In this document: positions 6,904 through 13,928 of the stretch, one piece after another
Layout of the letters: every line of letters begins with the position of its first letter
Position numbering within the stretch: position 1 is the first letter of the stretch
Assembly: GCA_050742535.1 (NCBI GenBank)
Contig: JBOGIQ010000020.1
Coordinates: forward strand, 1-33,748
From: Gp6-AA40 sp050742535
Lineage (GTDB): Bacteria > Acidobacteriota > Vicinamibacteria > Vicinamibacterales > UBA2999
Direction: 5' to 3'
DNA: 33,748 nucleotides
Notes under the pieces: model-generated
Databases searched by the model: none
The model's input: the letters and a program-made list of their open reading frames with translations, nothing else
Told to the model about the DNA's origin: nothing
Position numbers and translations under genes: made by a program

Positions 6904-8217
6904 ATGGCCGGATATCGCAGCGGTTATACGGGAACGGGGCTCCTCGGATGCCTCTGTGTGGCGATCGTCGCACTCCTGTCTGAAGCCGCAGCTCAATCCA
7001 GGCCAGACGCGAGCCTTCTGACGTTCATCAACGGCATCAAGGCGGTGGACAACCACAGCCACGGTCTACCCTCTCGTAAACCCGGCGCTCCCACACCGAC
7101 TCCGGCAGATCCGCTCGGAACCAGTCCACCATTCTTCTCCGCGAGGCAGCGCGAGACGAATCCGGAGTGGATCGAAGCCTGGCGCGCGCTTTACGGGTAT
7201 CCCCATCGCGATGTTGCACCCGGACACGTTCGGGACGTGTTCAGCGCGAAGCAGCGCGTGATGCAGAACGCGGGCGAGAACTATCCGGCCTCGGTTCTGG
7301 ATCGCGCCGGAATCGAGTTCGTGTTGATCAATGCGCCGGCGTTGGGAGGGGGGCAGAACGGACCGCGGTTTCGCTTGGTCCCCTACGGCGATGGATTTCT
7401 GTTCCCGTTTCCGACCGCAGAGTTTCCAGGAAACCCGCAGCCGAGACGCGTGGAGGTCGGACTGGAGAAAGCTCCGCCACGGTGGACCGACTACTTGAAT
7501 CTCGTGGCCACCCGACTGCAGCAGTGGAAGACCGACCGCGCAGTCGCCGTGAAGTTCACCATCGCGTACTTCCGGCCCCTCGATTTCGCCCCGGTACCGG
7601 AAGCGGAGGCTCGAAGCACTTACGAGCAGGACCTGAAGGATGGCGGGGAGAAGCCGCGCGATTATCGAACCGCTGAATATAGAGCCCTGCAGAATTTCCT
7701 GTTCCGGCACGTGGTGCGCGAGGCCGGACGCATCGGCCTGCCCCTCCACATCCACACCGGCGAAGGCGGCGGTCCGGTATTCGGCGTCGCAGGATCCAAT
7801 CCGCTCCTGCTGGAATCAGTGCTGAACGACTTTTCGATCCCGCAGCCGCCGATTGTGCTGGTCCACGGAGGGTCGCCATTCGATCGCGCAGTGACGGCGC
7901 TGCTCCAGAAACCGAACGTCTACGCCGACATCTCCGGTCAGACGTTCTTTCACTCTCCGCTGGATCTGAGCAACACGCTGCGCAGCTGGCTGTGGGCGTT
8001 CCCCGAGAAAGTGCTCTTCGGCACCGATGCGATGGGAGCGGGGTTACGCGGCTGGGAAGAGATGACGTGGATCGCCACGCGGTCCGGACGTGCAGCGCTG
8101 GCGTTGGCGCTGACGGGGATGATGGCGAGCGGCGAGATCACGCGTGCCCGTGCCGAGGAGATCGCACGCATGGTCCTGCGTGACAATGCGGTCCGTCTGT
8201 ACAACCTGGCGCCCTAA
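6904..8217 (+). CDS. Exported metal-dependent amidohydrolase (TIM-barrel)
   Basis: 437 aa from ATG 6904; the frame is open further upstream, but that only shadows the end of the TIGR03435 gene. A signal peptide (GLLGCLCVAIVALLSEAAAQ) precedes an amidohydrolase-2-like barrel with ligands in order: H51-S-H53 after KAVDN, a possible bridging K217 (AVKFTIAY), H282-I-H284 in LHIHTGEGGG, H321 in IVLVHGG, and D375 in VLFGTDAMG. The substrate is unknown; the family includes uronate isomerase-like enzymes and decarboxylases. Its stop (TAA 8215-8217) coincides with the first base of an ACCACYA heptamer array, and it converges on the next amidohydrolase. Confidence 0.87.
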   Translation: MAGYRSGYTGTGLLGCLCVAIVALLSEAAAQSRPDASLLTFINGIKAVDNHSHGLPSRKPGAPTPTPADPLGTSPPFFSARQRETNPEWIEAWRALYGYPHRDVAPGHVRDVFSAKQRVMQNAGENYPASVLDRAGIEFVLINAPALGGGQNGPRFRLVPYGDGFLFPFPTAEFPGNPQPRRVEVGLEKAPPRWTDYLNLVATRLQQWKTDRAVAVKFTIAYFRPLDFAPVPEAEARSTYEQDLKDGGEKPRDYRTAEYRALQNFLFRHVVREAGRIGLPLHIHTGEGGGPVFGVAGSNPLLLESVLNDFSIPQPPIVLVHGGSPFDRAVTALLQKPNVYADISGQTFFHSPLDLSNTLRSWLWAFPEKVLFGTDAMGAGLRGWEEMTWIATRSGRAALALALTGMMASGEITRARAEEIARMVLRDNAVRLYNLAP

Positions 8218-8244
8218 CCACCAACCACCACCCACTAACCGCCA
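8217..8244 (+). repeat. ACCACYA heptamer array, four units
   Basis: Units ACCACCA, ACCACCA, CCCACTA and ACCGCCA fill the whole gap between two convergent amidohydrolase genes. The TAA of the plus-strand gene and the TAG of the minus-strand gene (8235-8237) are both formed with repeat bases. Same family as 11165-11199. Confidence 0.75.
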
Positions 8245-9509
8245 CCCAGCCGCACGCCTCGCTTCCAGATCGCGACGATGTTTCGGGTGTCGCGAATCTG
8301 TTTCGAGGGATCGCCGTCGACGAGGAGCAGGTCGGCGCGCATGCCGGTTCGGATTCGTCCGCGATCGTTCATGCGAAAGGCTTTCGCGATGGCCGACGTC
8401 GCCGCCGCGAGCGCGGCGGTCGGCGTCAGGCCGGCGTTGACGAGATGCTCCAGCTCCCGGTGCAGCGAGGCTCCGTAGGTCAGCCCGGGATACGGCGTGT
8501 CGGTTCCTGCCAGAACCGGTACTCCAGCCGCGGCCAGCTGCCGGATCGTCGCTGGCAGCGCGTCGCACGACAGCTTCGTGGGCGGCGAAGACATCTCGAG
8601 GAGACTGCGGAACTGCGGTTTGACGTGTTTCATCACGTCCGCATCCTTCAGGAGACTCGGGCCGTCCGATTTTCCGCAGCCCGAATAGAGCGTCGACAAG
8701 GTCGGGATGACGAAGACGCGGTGTGTCGCCGCAAACCGTCCGAAGTCGGGTGACACAGTCGTTCCCTCGAAGAGGTGCGCGAGACCGTCCACGCCGGCCG
8801 CGATTGCACCTCGTGCCTGACCCTCCGTTCCAATGTGGGCGACGGCGATGCGCTCGCGCGCATGCGCGGCTTTCACCAGGGCGGCGACGGTCGCCTCGTC
8901 CAGCATCGGAAGTGTCTTCCCGTAGCTCGCGATGTCGTCGTAGATGATCTTGATGAAGTCGGAACCCTCGGCGATCCGTGCGGCAACGAATGCGTCCGCC
9001 TCACCAGGTGCGCTGAGCGTTGGAATGGACCCTGGCCGCGCGCCGCCCTCCATTTGCGTCGGATGCCCGCCGGGCGCCGTCGCGACCGGTCCGGCGGTCA
9101 GGATCGAGGCCACATCGAACGAATCGGCGGCCTCGATCTGCTTGACCTGCGACATGCCCTGCTGATTGGTGCCCATCACGACGGCCGTGGTGACGCCGAA
9201 CGCGAGGTTCTGCTGCAGCGCACCCGCCGCCCCGAAGAGGGGCAAATGGACGTGCGCATCCATCAATCCCGGCAACAGCGTGCGTCCCTCGCCAGCGATT
9301 TCCTGCGCTCCCGCCGGCACCGCGACGGACGAGTCGCCTACCGCGGTTATTCGGCCGTCGCTGACGAGGACGGTCCGCCGCTCGACGACCGACTCGCCGT
9401 CGAACACGCGAACATTCCGAATGACGTAGGCGTCGCGAGTGGATTGCGCCGGCAGCAGCGAGGCCGAAAAGGCGGACAGAAGGATGGCGAGCACGGCTCG
9501 TGTGGCCAT
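8235..9509 (-). CDS. Exported imidazolonepropionase-like amidohydrolase
   Basis: 424 aa from ATG 9509 (MATRAVLAILLSAFSASLLP, signal peptide cut near AQS); the open frame upstream of it has no homology. After the small beta-sandwich (YVIRNVRVFDGE) come the ligands H86-V-H88 in LPGLMDAHVHLP, K187 in FIKIIYDD, H225 in VAHIGTEG, H245 in GLAHLFEG and D337 in VLAGTDTPYPG, then the closing sandwich segment RTGMRADLLLVDGDPSKQIR. The set is typical of secreted Xaa-Pro-dipeptidase/imidazolonepropionase-like enzymes that hydrolyse amide or lactam bonds; the substrate is unknown. The final residues GVRLGGG are encoded by the heptamer array. It lies 50 bp from the esterase remnant upstream on the same strand. 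Confidence 0.88.
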   Translation of the reverse strand: MATRAVLAILLSAFSASLLPAQSTRDAYVIRNVRVFDGESVVERRTVLVSDGRITAVGDSSVAVPAGAQEIAGEGRTLLPGLMDAHVHLPLFGAAGALQQNLAFGVTTAVVMGTNQQGMSQVKQIEAADSFDVASILTAGPVATAPGGHPTQMEGGARPGSIPTLSAPGEADAFVAARIAEGSDFIKIIYDDIASYGKTLPMLDEATVAALVKAAHARERIAVAHIGTEGQARGAIAAGVDGLAHLFEGTTVSPDFGRFAATHRVFVIPTLSTLYSGCGKSDGPSLLKDADVMKHVKPQFRSLLEMSSPPTKLSCDALPATIRQLAAAGVPVLAGTDTPYPGLTYGASLHRELEHLVNAGLTPTAALAAATSAIAKAFRMNDRGRIRTGMRADLLLVDGDPSKQIRDTRNIVAIWKRGVRLGGG

Positions 9510-9559
9510 GCGCTTTGGACGGACGTCGTGTGACGATTGGTTGCCGCCCGCGGTCGGCA

Positions 9560-10332
9560 TTATCGCAATGCCTGAACTTCGCGAAGGCCGCGCATCAAAG
9601 CAGTTGGAATGACCGACATATGGTTCTCGTCCGGAAAAATCTGGAACGACACGTTGAGCCCGGGTATGTCCTGCCGCTGGAGAGCAGACACGAAGTTCCG
9701 AGCGTCGCCGATCATGTCCTGGCTCATCCGCTCTGTCGTCTCCAATCCGCCAACCGACACGAACAACCGCCTCGGGTTTCGTTGTGCACGAACAGCCGGA
9801 GAGCCGGCCTGCTTGACGAGGGCGTGTTCGTCCCAGAAGAGGGATGGACTCGCGGCGATGTAGCGCGCGAAGGCATCCGGCGCATTCAGGAATGCGTAGG
9901 CCGTGAACAAGCCTCCCAGGGAATGACCGATCAGCGTCGGGTCTGTCTGATCGACGGCGTAACGAGCGCCGATGAACGGCTTGAGGTCGTCGGTGATGAA
10001 CGCGAGAAAGTCTGCCGCCCCACCGCTGCCCGGCGGAACTGTCTTGGCGAGCGTGGTGGACGGCGACAGGTCTCGCGTTCGCAGCGCCAGCTGCGCCTTG
10101 ATGTTGTCGGCGCGGCTCAACGCGGGATCGGCGGGATATCCGATCGCCACGACCAGGACGCCAGGCAGCACGCTGCTGAACGACGTATTGAGGTTGACCA
10201 TCTGCGCGACAAGCGGAAAGAGCGTGTTTCCGTCCAGCACGTAGATGACCGGAAGCCTGGTGCAAGGGCCCCCTGCCCCAGCGCGGACGCGCAGAGGAAC
10301 AGTGGAAGGACAAATACGAATCGTCCAGGCAT
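9560..10332 (-). pseudogene. IroE/Fes-like alpha/beta-hydrolase esterase with broken 5' end
   Basis: The catalytic body (10240 down to 9560) is clear: LDGNTLFPLV, a nucleophile elbow LIGHSLGGLF (Ser 107 counted from 10240), FARYIAASPSLFWDE and a terminal FPDENHMSVIP histidine, as in ferri-siderophore esterase-like proteins. A convincing signal peptide (MPGRFVFVLPLFLCASALGQ) begins at ATG 10332 but is in a different frame, and only a few codons separate it from the RLPVIYVLDGN strand that normally follows about 50 residues of mature protein. So the 5' part appears deleted with a frame change. GTG at 10240 would start inside a core strand. It could be a sequencing error, but the missing length argues for a real deletion. 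Confidence 0.6.
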
Positions 10333-10378
10333 GACGCTTGGACGGACCCGCCGTTTGACGGTTAGCAACCGCTCGAGT

Positions 10379-10924
10379 TCACACACCGAGCAGCACGTCA
10401 GGTCGAGCCCACACGTACCGGCAGTTCGGCGCGTGCCCGCCGCCCGCGTCCTCCAACTCGATCGTCCCGGCGTTCGTCGCGCCAAGGCACTCGTAAAATG
10501 CTCGCGCCGCGGCGTTCGCCTCCATTACCCATAAGTACACGCCCCGATCAGGCTGTACGCGGCAGAGCCATTCGGCGGCGCTGCGAATGAGTGCTCGTCC
10601 GACACCACGACGATGCCTGCGATAGACGACGTGGAGATTGTCGATATACGAGCCCCAGACCGGATCCTGGCCGGCGAACGCGCAGATGAACCCGATGATC
10701 TCGGGGCCCTCCTCTGCGACGCAGACGTACTGGTTCGCGGCTGGTATCCCCAGGCGTTCGTGCCAGACAACGCGCCGGTTTTCGAGCGCGCCGCCGTCGA
10801 GGAACTCATCCGTCATCATTCGTCGATACGTCCGCCGCCAGCTTTCCGTATGGAGGCGTGCGATGCGTTCGGCATCGTCGACATGCGCAGCGCGCAACTC
10901 GATGCGGTCGTTCGATACGGTCAT
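10379..10924 (-). CDS. GNAT family N-acetyltransferase
   Basis: 181 aa with the full GNAT fold: IELRAAHVDDAERIARLHTE at the N-terminus, IIGFICAFAG (strand 4), YIDNLHVVYRRHRRGVGRAL holding the acetyl-CoA pyrophosphate loop (R/Q-x-x-G-x-G/A form, RRGVGRA), and VMEANAAARAFYECLGA. It would transfer an acetyl group from acetyl-CoA to an amine; the acceptor is unknown. Soluble and cytoplasmic. Same strand as the upstream beta-lactamase-like gene but 276 bp away, with a strong hairpin between them. Confidence 0.92.
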   Translation of the reverse strand: MTVSNDRIELRAAHVDDAERIARLHTESWRRTYRRMMTDEFLDGGALENRRVVWHERLGIPAANQYVCVAEEGPEIIGFICAFAGQDPVWGSYIDNLHVVYRRHRRGVGRALIRSAAEWLCRVQPDRGVYLWVMEANAAARAFYECLGATNAGTIELEDAGGGHAPNCRYVWARPDVLLGV

Positions 10925-11015
10925 GGGTATTTCCCCTCACCAGCAGATGAAATCGTGCACCTGCCGCTGACGCCTTTCGGCGCGCGGCATCGGCTATGGA
11001 TGACGAGGTAGAGTC

Positions 11016-11061
11016 AGGGTCGCGATGGAAGGCCGGCAGCAACGCCGGGGGGCGCGACCCT
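11016..11061 (-). terminator. Nested hairpin between the hydrolase and GNAT genes
   Basis: AGGGTCGCG (11016-11024) pairs perfectly with CGCGACCCT (11053-11061), and inside it CCGGC (11033-11037) pairs with GCCGG (11044-11048). It lies 140 bp after the beta-lactamase-like stop and 92 bp before the GNAT start. There is no T-run; it could be a terminator or a structured leader. I see nothing else in 10925-11164. Confidence 0.45.
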
Positions 11062-11164
11062 AGCTTAGCTAATCGAAATCGAGAAACAGGCGAGCGGGAG
11101 TTGGCTCACGAGCCTCGGAGGCTATCAGGTTCGCCGTCAGTGCGCAACGCGTCAATAACGAGCG

Positions 11165-11199
11165 ACCACTAACCACCAACCACTAACCACCAACCACCA
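11165..11199 (+). repeat. ACCACYA heptamer array, five units
   Basis: Units ACCACTA, ACCACCA, ACCACTA, ACCACCA, ACCACCA, followed by ACTACAC, whose complement supplies the TAG stop (11203-11201) of the beta-lactamase-like gene. Confidence 0.8.
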
Positions 11200-11200
11200 A

Positions 11201-12640
11201 CTACACAGGCCCGTACCTCCGCGGAACAGGCTGATCCAGCGCGTCCCACTTGTATTCGCGCTGGATCATCTGGCGGATCTGGTTGAGGAGCGCGCCGCCA
11301 TTGTCGCCGTTGGTCATGATCACGGCGCCGTAGCCCTTCATGCGATGCGCGACGAGGGTGCACTGGAATCCCCAGTTGCTGCCGCCGTGGCCGAAGTACC
11401 AGCCCTCGCCCTGCTTCGACACGTCGAACCCGACGGCATACGGGCCGACGCCGACCGGCGTGATCATCTCGCGGGCAATCGCCGGCGACAGAACCTGCTT
11501 CGATCGTCCGGCGGTCGCCAGCTGCACTTCGATTGCGAACTTCGCCAGGTCGGTCGCCGTCGTCCACAGGCCTGCGGCTGCCTGCTCCGGATAGACATGC
11601 CATGGGTCGCCGCGCCGCATGCCCTTCCCATCATGTGCGCGGGCGGCCTGTGCATGCCGCGCCGCGGGCAGCGGCTGCTCGTATGTGCTGTTGGTCATGC
11701 CAATCGGATCGAGCACCCACTCCTTCGCGATCTGCGCGAACGGCTTGCCCACCGCGTCCATCAGCGCGAGCTGCTGAATCATCACGCCGCCGCCCGAGTA
11801 CTCGTATCCGGTGTACGGTGCGCGCTCGAGGCGGACCGCTCGCAGGTTCGACGGCTTCGTGCCATCGAGCATCTGCGGCAGCGTCGGCAGCGCCGCACCG
11901 GGCGCATAACCCGGGAAACCGAAGCCATCGCCGGTACCCGACACGTGGCTCATGAGCGTGCGCGGCGTCACCGGATTCCCTTTCGTGAACTCCCCTTCCG
12001 GCAGCTTCCACGACTTGAGGATCGTGTTGATGTTCTGATCGAGCGCGAATCGGCCCTCCTGCACAGCACGGAGCGACGCCATTGCCGCCACCGGCTTGCT
12101 GATCGACGCCGCCTGAAACATCGTGTTCGGGGTCACCTTCGTTCCGGTCTCGACATCCGCCACGCCGTACCCGACCGCGAGCGCCACTTTGAAGTCCTGA
12201 ATCACCGCGATGCTCACGCCGGGCACGCTGAACTTCTTCAGCAACTGCTCCATGTACGCCGCGTCGGTGATCGTGCCGGTTGCCGTCACTCGCGTATCGC
12301 GCACGGCGACGAAGTGAAGCGGCTGCGGCGTAAACCCGGCGGCGCGAAACACGATTTGGTCCCCCGACACCTGCCCGACGAGCGTTGTCGGCTGGCCGTT
12401 TGCGTTGTTCAGGTTCAAGGTGAGCGTGTCGCCCTCGATGCGCCCGTCCCGAATCGTCACTGGCGGACCTGTGATGGTTCCGGTCACGGCTGTGCCATCG
12501 GCCTTGAGATCGAGGCCGAGCTCGTTCTGGTTGTCGCTGACGAGCACGATCGCCCGCCAGCGGCCGGTCACATTGGATTGAGTGCTCACCGACGAGGAGA
12601 CGCCGGCAAGCAGGACGCCGATCAGCAGAAGTCTCTTCAT
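11201..12640 (-). CDS. Exported serine beta-lactamase/esterase-like hydrolase
   Basis: 479 aa from ATG 12640 (MKRLLLIGVLLAGVSSSVST signal peptide). Residues about 24-115 form a beta-rich lipocalin-like module (TGRWRAIVLVSDNQNELGLD); residues about 125-470 are a class C beta-lactamase-type (Pfam Beta-lactamase) domain with S179-I-S-K182 in MFQAASISKPVAA, Y281-S-G in YTGYEYSGGGVM (the YxN position, here Y-S-G) and HGGSNWGFQ near residue 425. Family members include penicillin-binding-protein-like esterases and D-aminopeptidases, and the GGSN/GYEYSGG signature favours a periplasmic esterase or peptidase rather than antibiotic resistance. The stop codon is contributed by a heptamer repeat. Divergent from the mazEF-like pair. 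Confidence 0.88.
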   Translation of the reverse strand: MKRLLLIGVLLAGVSSSVSTQSNVTGRWRAIVLVSDNQNELGLDLKADGTAVTGTITGPPVTIRDGRIEGDTLTLNLNNANGQPTTLVGQVSGDQIVFRAAGFTPQPLHFVAVRDTRVTATGTITDAAYMEQLLKKFSVPGVSIAVIQDFKVALAVGYGVADVETGTKVTPNTMFQAASISKPVAAMASLRAVQEGRFALDQNINTILKSWKLPEGEFTKGNPVTPRTLMSHVSGTGDGFGFPGYAPGAALPTLPQMLDGTKPSNLRAVRLERAPYTGYEYSGGGVMIQQLALMDAVGKPFAQIAKEWVLDPIGMTNSTYEQPLPAARHAQAARAHDGKGMRRGDPWHVYPEQAAAGLWTTATDLAKFAIEVQLATAGRSKQVLSPAIAREMITPVGVGPYAVGFDVSKQGEGWYFGHGGSNWGFQCTLVAHRMKGYGAVIMTNGDNGGALLNQIRQMIQREYKWDALDQPVPRRYGPV

Positions 12641-12723
12641 ACTCACGCCTGTCAGACGATCAATGTTGCCCGATGGTTCACGGGAAGTCCCTCGCGTTGG
12701 ACGATCTCGCGGCCGTCGTGTTA

Positions 12724-12737
12724 GGTTACATGTAACC
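12724..12737. promoter_or_regulatory. 14-bp perfect palindrome, candidate toxin-antitoxin operator
   Basis: GGTTACATGTAACC is a perfect 14-bp palindrome centred 14 bp before the antitoxin ATG (12745), covering the place where a ribosome site would be and lying in the divergent promoter region with the hydrolase gene. Type II antitoxins normally autorepress through such sites, so this is a candidate operator. Confidence 0.6.
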
Positions 12738-12744
12738 AGACGCG

Positions 12745-12972
12745 ATGGCGACCCCGTCTTCCACGAAGTCCACCTCCCGGGACAAGGTGCGCGCGCACCG
12801 CGAGCGCCTGCGGCGCCGAGGCCTGCGACCGCTCCAGATCTGGGTTCCTGACGTGCGCTCGCGGACATTCCTCCGGGAGGCACGCCGGCAGTCGCGACTT
12901 GTTGCGGCCGGTCCGTTCGAAGCCGACGAACAGCGATTCGTCGACGCGATCTCCGAGTGGAACTCCGACTGA
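12745..12972 (+). CDS. MazE-like antitoxin (DUF3018 type)
   Basis: 75 aa, basic N-terminal half (RDKVRAHRERLRRRGLRPLQ then IWVPD) and acidic C-terminal half (AADEQ-like stretch GPFEADEQRFVDAISEWNSD). This matches the short DUF3018/antitoxin MazE family layout: a DNA-binding N-terminus and a flexible C-terminus that wraps the toxin. The QIWVPD...FLREARRQSRLVA core is characteristic. The toxin gene overlaps its 3' end by 16 bp, and a palindrome precedes it. Confidence 0.85.
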   Translation: MATPSSTKSTSRDKVRAHRERLRRRGLRPLQIWVPDVRSRTFLREARRQSRLVAAGPFEADEQRFVDAISEWNSD

Positions 12973-13304
12973 AGCGCGCGGAGATCTGGACGGTGGCCGG
13001 CGGGCCCGACTACGCGGGCAAACCTCGCCCCGCGGTCATCGTCCAGGACGATGCCTTCGCCGGCACATCGTCAATCACGTTATGCCCATTCACGACCCGG
13101 ATGGTGGACGCTCCGCTGATCCGGTTGCCGATAGAACCGACGAGGCAGAACGGGCTCAACGTGGCCAGCGACGTGATGATCGACAAGATCACAACGGTGG
13201 CGAGGACGAAGCTCCAGAAGCGCGTCGGGCGGCTCGCAGCAGAAGACATGATTCGTGTGAATCGCGCCGTCCTGGTGTTCCTCGGTCTCGCCGGCCGTCC
13301 GTAG
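12957..13304 (+). CDS. mazF: MazF/PemK-type endoribonuclease toxin
   Basis: 115 aa from GTG 12957, overlapping the antitoxin by 16 bp, the usual coupling in type II systems. MazF-fold marks: LKRAEIWTVAGG (first strand), GKPRPAVIVQDDAF with the conserved R-P-A-V-I-V-Q-D, SSITLCPFTT with the conserved Thr/Ser position, LNVASDVMIDKITTV, and the closing VNRAVLVFLGLA helix. MazF toxins cleave mRNA at short sequence motifs and are neutralised by the antitoxin. Nothing suggests inactivation. Confidence 0.9.
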   Translation: MELRLKRAEIWTVAGGPDYAGKPRPAVIVQDDAFAGTSSITLCPFTTRMVDAPLIRLPIEPTRQNGLNVASDVMIDKITTVARTKLQKRVGRLAAEDMIRVNRAVLVFLGLAGRP

Positions 13305-13311
13305 AGACGTT

Positions 13312-13351
13312 AAGAGTCCACGACAGACTCTTTGCATCATTTACAAAGAGT
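13312..13351 (+). promoter_or_regulatory. Mutually exclusive hairpins after mazF
   Basis: Three segments can pair two ways: AAGAGTC (13312-13318) with GACTCTT (13326-13332), or ACTCTTTG (13327-13334) with CAAAGAGT (13344-13351). Both stems are perfect and share the middle segment, the layout of an attenuator or switch. A short TTT follows the second stem. It lies between the mazF stop and the next gene. Confidence 0.45.
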
Positions 13352-13400
13352 TTGCCCGGGCTTGACGACACCGCCGCTGGCAGACGCTCTAATGGGGGAC

Positions 13401-13754
13401 ATGCGAACAAACATGATTGCTGCCGCCGTCCTCCTCGCTTCCCTCGCCGCGTTTCAGACTCCAGCGCTCGCCGACGACCATCAGCGCGCTGAGCTTCGGC
13501 TGACCATCGTCGACGAGGCCAACTCGCCCGTGCCGAATGCGACCGTGACCGTCTACACGATCCACGGGCCCCGCACCGTCAATGCTGATGAGAAGGGCGC
13601 GGTCGTGATCGCCGGCCTGCCTGCCGAGTTGACGCAGGTGTGGGCGCGAACACCCGGGAATCTCTCCGGCGCCGAGGCTGCGACGCTGAAGGCGGGCGTG
13701 AACAGGCAGACCTTGATGCTCCACACCGTGAGGAGTTCGGAGAGCGGCTCGTAA
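13401..13754 (+). CDS. Small exported protein with a carboxypeptidase-regulatory-like domain
   Basis: 117 aa from ATG 13401 (ATG 13392 is the alternative). The signal peptide MIAAAVLLASLAAFQTPALA is cut before DDHQRAEL. The mature part is one beta-sandwich: LRLTIVDEANSPVPNATVTV, YTIHGPRTVNADEKGAVVIA, GLPAELTQVW, which matches the CarboxypepD_reg/CNA-B pattern (variable strand, then D-x-x-G turn, then a strand). Such domains mediate binding or fold stability; alone, the function is unknown. Preceded by the switch-like hairpins. Confidence 0.75.
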   Translation: MRTNMIAAAVLLASLAAFQTPALADDHQRAELRLTIVDEANSPVPNATVTVYTIHGPRTVNADEKGAVVIAGLPAELTQVWARTPGNLSGAEAATLKAGVNRQTLMLHTVRSSESGS

Positions 13755-13784
13755 CATCCTGACGACGGCGCCGGCCGCACAGCC

Positions 13785-13928
13785 TCAGTAGCCGATCCGC
13801 GCGTCGATCAGGTCACGCAGCCGCTGCATCGCCTCTTCCGGCTTCGAGACGTCGATCGCCTTGACGACTGCTGTGTCGCCGATCGCGTTCGCTACGTCCT
13901 GCAGGCTCCCGACGTTCGCCGCCGGGCA
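13785..13928 (-). pseudogene. Orphan in-frame coding remnant after the sulfite-oxidase stop
   Basis: Directly after the TAA of the molybdoenzyme gene (13931-13929) the same frame stays open for 47 codons to TGA 13787-13785, reading CPAANVGSLQDVANAIGDTA then VVKAIDVSKPEEAMQRLRDL and IDARIGY. It has no start codon at its head, yet codon choice and residue pattern (amphipathic helices) look like real protein. I read it as the 3' remnant of another gene or a lost C-terminal extension. Confidence 0.35.

Noticed and set aside
9510..10313. Upstream extension of the imidazolonepropionase-like amidohydrolase frame
   Set aside because: It overlaps the esterase in another frame and has no homology; the signal peptide at ATG 9509 is a natural start.
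11016..11061. tRNA or integron attC site
   Set aside because: No cloverleaf, anticodon arm or T-loop, and no R/L-box pairs or integrase nearby.
11201..12640. Antibiotic resistance gene
   Set aside because: The SxxK/YSG set and lipocalin-like N-domain fit the broad serine esterase/PBP-like group; nothing specific to beta-lactam hydrolysis.
11345..12724. 459-codon plus-strand frame
   Set aside because: Antisense to the beta-lactamase-like gene; His/Arg-rich shadow.
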